A stretch of DNA of 64,000 bases from Eretmocerus hayati (taxonomy: Eukaryota; Arthropoda; Insecta; Hymenoptera; Aphelinidae), in the NCBI GenBank assembly GCA_029851415.1, contig CM056742.1:100670976-100734975 (forward strand), written 5' to 3'. Positions 1 to 12,500 of the stretch are shown here, piece by piece; the first letter of the stretch is position 1, and the number at the start of each line of letters is the position of its first letter. The position numbers were made by a program, and so were the translations under genes. A model generated the notes under the pieces. That model worked only from the letters and a program-made list of their open reading frames with translations. It was not told where the DNA came from and ran no database searches.

Positions 1-677
1 TATGAGCATTGACGCATTCATTCATCGTCCTTAATCGATTTCAATGCTGAATATGAGTATTGGGAACTTGAAATCCTATCTGCCCAGTCGATTTCAGTAC
101 TGTTTTCTAGTATTGGGAACATCGAGATCTCAACCCACTTTAATCGATCTCAATACTGACTGTGGGTATTCTAGCCCTTATATCCTAATAACCTGAATCG
201 AATTCAGTGCTGTCTCTCAGTATTAGGTAGATCGCTAACTCAATCCACTTCAATCGATCTCAATACTGAAAGTAAGCATTAGAAACCTTATATCCTATCT
301 ACTTGAATCGATTTGAATGCTGGATATCAGTATTCAGGACTTGCAATCCTATCTGCTCCAATCGATTTCAGTACTGTTTTCCAGTATTGGGAACATCTAG
401 ATCTCAATCCGCTTCAATCGATCTCAATACTGCTTTTCAGCATTAGAAACCTTGTATCATATTCATCTGGGTAGGATCTCTGACATTGGAGACCGTATAT
501 TCTATCTACGTCAATATATCTGAATCATGATTGTTAGTATTCAGGACTTGAAATCCTATCTGCCCCAATCGATTCCAGTATCGTCTTCCAGTATTGGGAA
601 CATCGAAATCTCAATCCGCCCCGATCGAATTCAATACTGATTTTTAGCATTGCAGACCTTATAACCCATTCACCTGA
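1..677 (+). repeat. A2 tandem array (55-60 bp subunits)
   Basis: Imperfect subunits, often in groups of three, are built around ATCGATYYNAATRCTG followed a few bases later by CAGTATT. Each subunit holds a short inverted repeat such as TCAATACTG...CAGYATTGA. The same array recurs at 37,875-38,486 and 40,516-41,533. The switch to the A1 family lies at about 677, at a sequence shared with the switch near 41,533. No coding potential is seen. Confidence 0.8.
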
Positions 678-3600
678 CCAATAGCAAAACTCATCTTCAG
701 GCCGTTCCAATTCTGCCCAGCAATATTGAATTAGATTAATATATATGAAATTAGGAAGAGTTCAATACTGATTGTGAGTATTGAGAGGGATAGAATAACC
801 ATGCACCCACGATTTCAATTCGATTCTGTAGTATCTATCTCCATTGGCCAATGACGCAAAGAGTGATTGGGTCATCATTGGAGTCGATTGACGCAGTCAC
901 TTCAATGCTGCCTGGCATGCTTCAGACCGATAGCAAAACTCATCTTCAGGCCGTAACAATCCTTCTCAAGAGTATTGAATCCGATTCAGATATATGGATT
1001 CTAGAAGAGTTCAATACTAATTGTGAGTATTGAGAAGGATGGGGTATCCATGCACCCACGAATTCGATTCGATCTAATAGTATCCATCTTAATTGGTCAA
1101 TCAAGCGATGAGTGATTGGGTCATCATTGGAATCGATTAACAGAGTCGATCCAATGTTGAGTGGCAGGAATGAGATCGATGGGATAACTTATCCTCAGGC
1201 CTTACCAATCCCGCTTAGCAGTATTGAATTTGATTCAAATACATGAAATCTAGGGGAGTTCAATACTGATTTTGAGTATTGGGAAGGATAGAACAACCAT
1301 GCACACGGGATTCCAATCCAATTCTGTAGTATTCATCTCGATTGGTGAATCACGCAATGAGTGATTGGGTCATCATTGAAATCGATTCACACCGTCAATT
1401 CAGTGCTACCTGGCAGGATTCAGACCGATAGCAAAACTCATCCCCAGGCCGTTCCAATCCGGCTCAGCAGTATTGAATTCGATTGAAACATATGAAATCT
1501 AGAGTAGATGAATGCTGATTGTGAGTATTGAGGAGGATAGAATAACCATGCACACGGGATTCCAATCCGATTCTATAGTATTCATCTAGATTGCTCAATC
1601 ACGCAATAAGCGATTGGGTCTTCTCTGGAATCGATTGGAGCAGTCGACTCAATGCTCCCTGGCAGGATTAGACCGATAGCGAAACTTATCCTCAGTCCAT
1701 ACCAATCTTACCTATCAGTATTGAATCCGATTCAAATATATGAGGACTAGAGGAGTTCAATACTGATTGTAAGTATTGAGGAGGATAGAGAACATGCTTC
1801 CACGATTTGGAATCCATCCTATAGTATTCAGCTCGATCGGTCAATGACGCAACGAGTGATTGCGTTATCATCGGAATCGATTCACACCGTCAACACAGTG
1901 CTACCTGGCAGGATTCAGACCGATAGCAAAACTCATCTCCAGGCCGTTCCAATCCTGCTCAGCAGTATTGAATTCGATTGGGATATATATTATCTAGAGT
2001 AGTTGAATGCTGATTGTGAGTATTGAGAATGATAGAATAACCATGCACCCGCGATTCCAATCCGATTCTGTAGTATTCATCTCGATTGGTCAATTACGCA
2101 ATGAATGATTGGGTCATCATTGGAATCGATAACGAAGGCGACTCGATGCTACCCGGCAGGAATGAGATTAATGGGATAACTTATCCTCAGGCCTTACCAA
2201 TCCCGCTCAGCAGTATTGAATTCGATTCGAATACATGAAATCTAGCGGAGTTTAGTACTGATTTTGAGTATTGAGAAGGATAGAATAACCGGGCACACGG
2301 GATTCCGATCGAATTCTATAGTATTCATCTCGATTGGTCAATCACGCAATGAGTGATTTGGTTATCATTGGAATTGATAACGAAGTCGACTCGATGCTAC
2401 CCGGCAGGAATGAGATTGATGGGATAACTCATCCTCAGGCCTTACCAATCCCGCTCAGCAGTATTGAATTCGATTCGAATATATGAAATCTAGCGAAGTT
2501 TAATACTGATTTTGAGTATTGAGAAGGATAGAATAACCATGCACACGGGATTCCGATCGAATTCTATAGTATTCATCTCGATTGGTCAATCACGCAATGA
2601 GTGATTTGGTTATCATTGAAATTGATAACGAAGTCGACCCGATGCTACCCGGAAGGGATGAGATTGATGGGATAACTTATCCCCAGGCCTTACCAAACGC
2701 GCTCAGCAGTATTGAATTCGATTCGAATACATGAAATCTAGCGAAGTGTAATACTGACTTTGAGTATTGAGAATGATAGAATCACCATGCACCCGCGATT
2801 CCAATCCAATTCTGTAGTATTCATCTCGATTGGTCGTTGACGCAATGAATGATCGGGTCATCATTAGAATCGATAACGATGTCGACTCGATGCTACCCGG
2901 CAGGAATGAGATTGATGGGATAACTTATCCTCAGGCCTTACCAATCCCGCTCAGCAGTATTGGATTCGATTCGGATACATGAAATCTAGCGAAGTTTAGT
3001 ACTGATTTTGAGTATTGAGAAGGATAGAATAACCGTGCACACGGGATTCCGATCGAATTCTATAGTATTCATCTCGATTGGTCAATCACGCGATGAGTGG
3101 TTGGGTCATCATTGGAATCGATAACGAAGTCGACTCGATGCTAGCCGGCAGGAATGAGATTGATGGGATAACTTATCCTCAGGCCTTACCAATCCCGCTC
3201 AGCAGTATTGAATTCGATTCGAATATATGAAATCTAGCGAAGTTTAATACTGATTTTGAGTATTGAGAAGGATAGAATAACCATGCACACGGGATTCCGA
3301 TCGAATTCTTCAGTATTCATCTCGATTGGTCAATCAAGCAATGAGTGTTTGGGTTATCATTGAAATCGATTGACGCAGTCGAGACGATGCTGCCCGGCAG
3401 GATTCGGACCGATAGCAAAACTCATCTCAAGTCCGTTCCAATCCTGCTCAGCAGTATTGAATTCGATTGAAATCTATGAAATCTAGAGGGGTTGAATACT
3501 GAAGGGAGTATTGAGAAGAATAGAATAACCATGCATCTGCGATTCCAATCCGATTCTGTAGTCTTCATCTCGATTGGTGAATCACGCAATAAGTGATTGG

Positions 3601-6144
3601 GTCATCATTGAAATTGATTAACGTCGTCACCTCATCGGTGCCTGGCAGGACTCAGACCGATAGCGAAACTCATTCTCAGAGCGTACCAATCCTGCCGAGC
3701 AGTATCAAATTCGATTAAAATACATGGAAATCAGATGAGTTCGATACCGGTTGTAAGTATCGAGGAGGATAGAGACCACGCTTCCACGATCCGTATTCCA
3801 TTCCATAGGATTCATCCCGATTGGTCGATCACGCAATAAGTGGTTGGGTCATCATTGGAATCGATAACAAAGTCGACTCGATGCTAGCCGGCAGGAATGA
3901 GATTGATGGGATAACTTATCCTCAGGCCTTACCAATCCCGCTCAGCAGTATTGAATTCGATTCGAATACATGAAATCTAGCGAAGTGTAATACTGACTTT
4001 GAGTATTGAGAATGATAGAATCACCATGCACCCGCGATTCCAATCCAATTCTGTAGTATTCATCTCGATTAGTCGTTGACGCAATGAATGATCGGGTCAT
4101 CATTAGAATCGATAACGATGTCGACTCGATGCTACCCGGCAGGAATGAGATTGATGGGATAACTTATCCTCAGGCCTTACCAATCCCGCTCAGCAGTATT
4201 GAATTCGATTCGAATATATGAAATCTAGCGAAGTTTAATACTGATTTTGAGTATTGAGAAGGATAGAATAACCATGCACACGGGATTCCGATCGAATTCT
4301 TCAGTATTCATCTCGATTGGTCAATCAAGCAATGAGTGATTGGGTTATCATTGAAATCGATTGACGCAGTCGAGACGATGCTCCCCGGCAGGATTTGGAC
4401 CGATAGCAAAACTCATCTCAAGTCCGTTCCAATCCTGCTCAGCAGTATTGAATTCGATTGAAATGTATGAAATCTAGAGGGGTTGAATACTGAAGGGAGT
4501 ATTGAGGAGAATGTCATAACCATGCATCCGCGATTCCAATCCGATTCTGTAGTATTCATCTGGATTGGTCAATCACGCAATTATTGATTGGGTCATCATT
4601 GAAATTGATTAACGCAGTCACCTCAACGGTGCCTGGCAGGACTCAGACCGAAAGCGAAACTCATTCTCGGAGCGTACCAATCGAGCCCAGCAGTATCTAA
4701 TTCGATTAAAATACATGGAAATCAGATGAGTTCGATACCGGTTGTAAGTATCGAGGAGCATAGAGACCACGCTTCCACGATCCGTTTTCCATCCCATAGG
4801 ATTCATCTCGATTGGTCAATCACGCAATAATGTTGGGTCATTATTGGAATTGATAACGAAGTCGACTCGATGCTACCCGGCAGGAATGAGATTGATGGGA
4901 TAACTTATCCTCAGGCCTTACCAATCCCGCTCAGCAGTATCGAATTCGATTCGAATACATGAAATCTAGCGAAGTATAATACTGATTTTGAGTATTGAGA
5001 AGGATAGAATAACCATGCACAAGGGGTCAATCGAATTCCATAGTATTCATCTCGATTGGTCAATCACGCAATGAGTGATTGGGTTATCATTGAAATTGAT
5101 AACGAAGTCGACTCGATGCTACCCGGAATAAATGAGATTGATGGGATAACTTATCCCCAGGCCTTACCAAACGCACTCAGCAGTATTGAATTCGATTCTA
5201 ATACATGAAATCTAGCGAAGTTTGATACTGATTTTGAGTATTGAGGAGGATAGAATAACCATGAAAACGGGATTCCAATCCGATTCTATGGTATTCATCT
5301 CGATTGGTCAATCACGCATAGATTGATTGGGTTATCATTGAAATCGATTGACGCAGTCGAGACGATGCTGCCCGGCAGGATTTGGACCGATAGAAAAACT
5401 CATCTCAAGTCCGTTCCAATCCTGCTCAGCAGTATTGAATTCGATTGGAATATATATTGTCTAGAGTTGTTGAATGCTGATTGTGAGTATTGAGAATGAT
5501 AGAATAACCATGCACCCGTGATTCCAATCCAATTCTGTAGTATTCATCTTGATTGGTCAATCACGCAATGAATGATTGAGTCATCATTGAAATCGATAAC
5601 GCAGTCGACTCAATACTACCCGGCAGGAATGAGATCGATGGGATAACTTATCCTTAGGCCTTACCAATCCCGTTCAGCAGTATTGGATTCGATTCAAATA
5701 CATGAAATCTAGAGAAGTTCAATACTGATTTTGAGTATTGAGAAGGATATAATATTCATGCAACAGGATTCCAATCTGACTCTGTAGTATTCATCTCGAT
5801 TGGTCAATCAGGCAATGAGTGATTGTATCATCATTGAAATCGAATGACGCAGTCGATTTAATGCTGCCCGGCTGGATTCGGACCGACAGCGAAACTCATA
5901 CTCGGAGCTTACCAATCCTGATCAGCAGTATTGAATTCGATTCAAATACACGAAATTCAGGGGAGTTCAACACTGATTGTGAGTATTGAGAGGGAGGAAA
6001 TAACAATGCACCCACGATTCCAATTCGATTCTTTAGTATTCATCTTGATTAGTCGATGATGCAAAGAGTGATTGGGCCATCATTGAAATCAATTGTTGCG
6101 GTCGATTCAATGTTGCCCGGCTTGATTCAGACAGATAGCGAATC
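678..6144 (+). repeat. A1 tandem array, 248-bp monomer, about 22 units
   Basis: The marker CAGTATTGAAT recurs at 1468, 1716, 1963, 2211, 2459 and 2707, giving a spacing of 247-248 bp. Every monomer carries the stem-loop TCAATACT-N7-AGTATTGA, the segment GATTGGGTCATCATTG and a CCCGGCAGGA core. Some multi-monomer blocks repeat about 991 bp apart (for example near 3,300 and 4,290), so four-monomer groups have been copied locally. The short frames in the array all carry monomer sequence and are not genes. The last monomer is cut at about 6,144, where the nested element starts. Confidence 0.9.
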
Positions 6145-6560
6145 TTGGGCCAATGGTACATCCAATCTGAATGAATCGGACTCTATTTCGACGTATCTCA
6201 AACTATTCCCAATATGACGCAGAGATATTAGATGAATATTGTTCTAAAGGTTTCGACGCGGCGTGTGGCTGTTGGAAGTTCCAAGTAATGTATGACAATA
6301 ATAGGGATTCACCAATCCTACTCAATTCGAGTTGATTAAATTAGATTTAGAGACGATCCAATGCTACCCAAAAGAGGCATCGACGGTAATGTTTCTCAAT
6401 GCGGAATCGTCTATTGATTCAATCGAGGGACCCTCGCGAACAACATTGATGCCACGATTGCCTAATCGTTTCTAAGGATGAAGAATGATCATTCGACCAT
6501 CCAATCATGATCAACGGACATGGATCAAATTCAATCCAATATCGTTCAGTCAGCTCCAAT
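6145..6560 (+). repeat. Left non-tandem block (L) of nested element
   Basis: About 415 bp matching 47,198-47,600 with scattered substitutions (shared GGGCCAATGGTACATCC and AATATGACGCAGAGATATT). It is not tandemly repeated. It leads directly into the first B monomers. No gene or RNA is recognised. Confidence 0.7.
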
Positions 6561-9500
6561 CGCTGACTAATTTACTTCTCAATGTCATCTAATGATGCCT
6601 ATGGCTATTCATCGCTCGGGATACGAATAAGTGAAGACAAAACAATGCCGCTATTGGGGAATCGCTCCCGAGGGCGGGAAGGTGATTGAGGAGGTGTTGA
6701 CCGGTTACTGACCTATTGCATTCATTTCTGCAATAGTATTCAATCGACATGAGTCGAATTCATCCTAATATACCTCAATCGGTTTCAACCGTCGACTAAT
6801 TTACGTCTCAATGTCATTTAATGATATCTACGGGTATTCATCGCTCGGGATACGATGGGTATAGACACAACAATGCCGCTATTGGGGAATCGTTCCCGAG
6901 GGCGGGGAGGTAATTAAGGTGTTATGACAAAATACTGACTTATTGCATTTTTTTCTGCAAAAGTACTCAATCGACATGAGTCAAATTCGTCCTAGTATAC
7001 TTAAATGGGTTTCAATCGTCGAGTAATTTACTTCTCAATGTCATTTAATGATACCTACGACTATTCATCGTTCGGGATCCGAATGAGTGAAGACGAAACA
7101 ATGCCGCTATTGAAGAATCGTTCCCAAGGGTGGAAAGATTATTTAGAAGGTGTTGACTGGATATTGCCTTATTGCATTCATTTTTGCAATAGTAATCAAT
7201 CGACGTGAGTCAAATTCGTCCTAATATACCTCAATCGGTTCCAATCGTCGACTAATTTACTCCTTTATGTCATTTAATGATACCTACGGCTATTCATCGC
7301 TCGGGATACGAATGACTATAGACAAAACAATGCCTCTATTGGGGAATCGTTCCCAGGGGCGGGGAGGTAACTGAGGTGTTATGACCGAATACTGACTTAT
7401 TGCATTTTTTTCTGCAAAGGTATTCAATCGACATGAGTCCAATTCGTCCTAGTATACTTGAGTGGGTTTCAATCGTCGACTAATTTACTCCTCAATGTCA
7501 TTTAATGATACCTACGACTATTCATCACTCGGGATCCAAATGAGTAAAGACGAAACAATGCCGCTATTGAAGAATCGTTCCCAAGGGTGGAAAGATTATT
7601 TAGGAGGTGTTGACCGGATACTGCCTTATTGCATTCATTTTTGCAATAGTGATCAATCGACGTGAGTCAAATTCGTCCTAATATACCTCAATCGGTTTCA
7701 ATCGCTGACTAATTTACTTCTCAATGTCATCCAATGATACCTACGACTATTCATCACTCGGAATACGAAGAAGTATGGACGAAACAACGCCGCTATTGGT
7801 GAATCGTTCCCAAGGGCGGGGAGGTAATTTAGGTGTTGACCGTATCCTGGCCTATTGCGTTCACTTCTGCAATAGTATTCAATTGTCATGAATCAGATTC
7901 GTCCCAATATACTTCAATTGATTTCAATCGCTGATTGATTTACTTCTCAATGTCATTCAATGATATCTACGACTATTCATCGCTCGGGATACGAATGAGT
8001 ATAGACAAAACAATGCCGCTACTGGGGAAATGTTCCCCAGGAAGGGGAGGTAATTGAGGTGTTATGACCAAATACTGACTCATTGCATTTTTTCCTGCAA
8101 AAGTATTCAATCGACATGAGTCAAATTCGTCCTAGTATACTCAAATGGGTTTCAATCGTCGACTAATTTACTTCTCAATGTCATTGAATGATACCTATGA
8201 CTATTCATCACTCGGGATCCGAATAGGTGAAAACGAAACAATGCCGCTCTTGAAGAATCGTTCCCAAGGGTGGAAAGATTATTTAGAAGGTGTTGACCGG
8301 ATACTGCCTTATTGCATTCATTTTTGCAATAGTATCAATCGACGTGAGTCATCTTCGTCCTAATATACCTCAATCGGTCCCAATCGTCGATTAATTCACT
8401 CCTCAATGTCATTTAATGATACCTACGACTATTCATCGCTCGGGATACGAATAAGTATAGACAAAACAATGCCGCTATTGGGGAATCGTTCACAAGGGCG
8501 GGGAGGGAACTGAGGTGTTATGACCGGATACTGGATAAATTGCATTTTTTTCTGCAAAGGAATTCAATCGACATGAGTCCAATTCATCCTAGTATACTTA
8601 AATGGGTTTCAATCGTCGACTAATTTATTTCTCAATGTCATTTAATGATACCTACGACTATTCATCACTCGGGATCCGAATAGGTGAAGACGAAACAATA
8701 CCGCTATTGATGAATCGTTCCTAAGTCTGCGAAGGTTATTTAGAAGGTGTTGACCGTATACTGGCCCATTGCGTTCAGTTCTGCAATAGTATTCAATCGT
8801 CATGAGTCAAATTCGTCCCAATATACTTCAATTGATTCTAATCGCTGACTAATTTACTCCTCAATGTCATCCAATGATACCTCCGACTATTCATAGCTCG
8901 GAATACGAAAGAGTATAAACAAAACAATGCCGCTATTGGGGAATCGTTCCCAAGGGCGGGGAGGTCATTTAGGTGTTGACCGTATACTGGCCTATTGCGT
9001 TCACTTCTGCAATAGTATTCAATCGCCATGAATCTGATATATCCCAATATACTTCAATTGATTTCAATCGCTGATTGATTCACTTCTCAATGTCATTCAA
9101 CGATATCTACGACTAATCATCGCTCGAGATTCGAATGAGTATAGACACAACAATGCCGCTATTGGGGAATCGTTCCCAAGGGCGGGGAGGTAATTAAGGT
9201 ATTCTGACCGGATACTGACTTATTGCATTTTTCGCTGCAGGAGTATTCAATCGACATGAGTCAAATCCGTCCTAATATACTTCAATGGGTTTCAATCGTC
9301 AACGAATTTACTTCTTGATGTCATTGAATGAACCCCACGGCTATTCATCGCTCAGAATACGATGAGTATAGACAGAACGATGCCGCTATTGGGGAATCGT
9401 TTCCAAGGGCGGGAAGTTAATTGAGGAGGTGTTGACCGGATACTGACCGATTGCATTCATTTCTGCAATAGTATTCAATCGACATGAGTCAAATTCGTTC

Positions 9501-12500
9501 TACTATACCTCAATCGGTTTCAATCGTCGACTAATTTACGTCCCAATGTGATTTAATGATACCTACGGGTATTCATCGCTCGGGATACGAATGAGTATAG
9601 ACGAAACAATTTCGCTAATGGGGAATCGTTCCGAAGGGCGGGGAGGTAATTGAGGTGTTATGACCGGATACTGACTTATTGGATTCTTTTCTGCAATAGT
9701 ATTCAATTGGGATGAGTCAAATTCGTCCTGGTATACTTCAATGAGTTCCAATCGTCGACTAATTTACTTCTCAATGTCATTGAATGAACCCTACGGCTAT
9801 TCATCGCTCAGAATACGATGAGTTTAGACAGAAGGATGCCGCTATTGGGGAATCGTTTCCAAGGGCGGGAAGGTAATTGAGGAGGTGTTTACCGGATACT
9901 GACCTATTGCATTCATATCTGCAAGAGTATTCAATCGACATGAGTCAAATTCGTCCTAATATACTTCAATGGGTTTCAATCGTCGACTGATTTACTTCTC
10001 AATGTCATTTCATGATACCTACGACTATTCATCATTCGGGATCCGAATAAGTGAGGACAAAACAATGCCACCATTGAAGAATCGTTCCCAAGGGTGGAAA
10101 GGTTATTAAGAAGGTGTTGACCGTATCCTGGCCTATTGCGTTCACTTCTGCAATAGTATTCAATTGACATGAGTCAAATTCGTTCTACTATACCTCAATT
10201 GGTTTCAATCGTCGACTAATTTACGTCCCAATGTCATTTGATGTTACCTACGACTATTCATCGCTCGAGTTACGGATCGGTATAGACGAAACAATGCCGC
10301 TATTGGGGAATCGTTCCCCAGGGCGGGGAGGTTATTAAGGTGTTATGACCGGATACTGACTTATTGCATTCATTTTTGCAATAGTGATCAATCGACGTGA
10401 GTCAAATTCGTCCTAATATACCTCAATCGGTTTCAATCGCTGACTAATTTACTTCTCAATGTCATCCAATGATACCTACGACTATTCATCACTCGGAATA
10501 CGAAGAAGTATGGACGAAACAACGCCGCTATTGGTGAATCGTTCCCAAGGGCGGGGAGGTAATTTAGGTGTTGACCGTATCCTGGCCTATTGCGTTCACT
10601 TCTGCAATAGTATTCAATCGTCATGAATCAGATTCGTCCCAATATACTTCAATTGATTTCAATCGCTGATTGATTTACTTCTCAATGTCATTCAATGATA
10701 TCTACGACTATTCATCGCTCGGGATACGAATGAGTATAGACAAAACAATGCCGCTACTGGGGAAATGTTCCCCAGGAAGGGGAGGTAATTAAGGTGTTAT
10801 GACCAAATACTGACTCATTGCATTTTTTCCTGCAAAAGTATTCAATCGACATGAGTCAAATTCGTCCTAGTATACTCAAATGGGTTTCAATCGTCGACTA
10901 ATTTACTTCTCAATGTCATTGAATGATACCTATGACTATTCATCACTCGGGATCCGAATAGGTGAAAACGAAACAATGCCGCTCTTGAAGAATCGTCCCC
11001 AAGGGTGGAAAGATTATTTAGAAGGTGTTGACCGGATACTGCCTTATTGCATTCATTTTTGCAATAGTATCAATCGACGTGAGTCAAATTCGTCCTAATA
11101 TACCTCAATCGGTCCCAATCGTCGATTAATTCACTCCTCAATGTCATTTAATGATACCTACGACTATTCATCGCTCGGGATACGAATAAGTATAGACAAA
11201 ACAATGCCGCTATTGGGGAATCGTTCACAAGGGCGGGGAGGGAACTGAGGTGTTATGACCGGATACTGGATAAATTGCATTTTTTCCTGCAAAGGAATTC
11301 AATCGACATGAGTCCAATTCATCCTAGTATACTTAAATGGGTTTCAATCGTCGACTAATTTACTTCTCAATGTCATTTAATGATACCTACGACTATTCAT
11401 CACTCGGGATCCGAATAGGTGAAGACGAAACAATACCGCTATTGATGAATCGTTCCTACGTCTGCGAAGGTTATTTAGAAGGTGTTGACCGTATACTGGC
11501 CCATTGCGTTCAGTTCTGCAATAGTATTTAATCGTCATGAGTCAAATTCGTCCCAATATACTTCAATTGATTCTAATCGCTGACTAATTTACTCCTCAAT
11601 GTCATCCAATGATACCTCCGACTATTCATAGCTCGGAATACGAAAGAGTATAAACAAAACAATGCCGCTATTGGGGAATCGTTCCCAAGGGCGGGGAGGT
11701 CATTTAGGTGTTGACCGTATACTGGCCTATTGCGTTCACTTCTGCAATAGTATTCAATCGCCATGAATCTGATATATCCCAATATACTTCAATTGATTTC
11801 AATCGCTGATTGATTCACTTCTCAATGTCATTCAACGATATCTACGACTAATCATCGCTCGAGATTCGAATGAGTATAGACACAACAATGCCGCTATTGG
11901 GGAATCGTTCCCAAGGGCGGGGAGGTAATTAAGGTATTCTGACCGGATACTAACTTGATGCATTTTTCGCTGCAGGAGTATTCAATCGACATGAGTCAAA
12001 TCCGTCCTAATATACTTCAATGGGTTTCAATCGTCAACGAATTTACTTCTTGATGTCATTGAATGAACCCCACGGCTATTCATCGCTCAGAATACGATGA
12101 GTATAGACAGAACGATGCCGCTATTGGGGAATCGTTTCCAAGGGCGGGAAGTTAATTGAGGAGGTGTTGACCGGATACTGACCGATTGCATTCATTTCTG
12201 CAATAGTATTCAATCGACATGAGTCAAATTCGTTCTACTATACCTCAATCGGTTTCAATCGTCGACTAATTCACGTCCCAATGTGATTTAATGATACCTA
12301 CGGGTATTCATCGCTCGGGATACGAATGAGTATAGACGAAACAATTTCGCTAATGGGGAATCGTTCCGAAGGGCGGGGAGGTAATTGAGGTGTTATGACC
12401 GGATACTGACTTATTGCATTCTTTTCTGCAATAGTATTCAATTGGGATGAGTCAAATTCGTCCTGGTATACTTCAATGAGTTCCAATCGTCGACTAATTT

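Noticed and set aside
678..6144. CRISPR-like array
   Set aside because: The 248-bp units have no constant repeat with unique spacers of 25-40 bp, the whole monomer is conserved, and the genome is eukaryotic.
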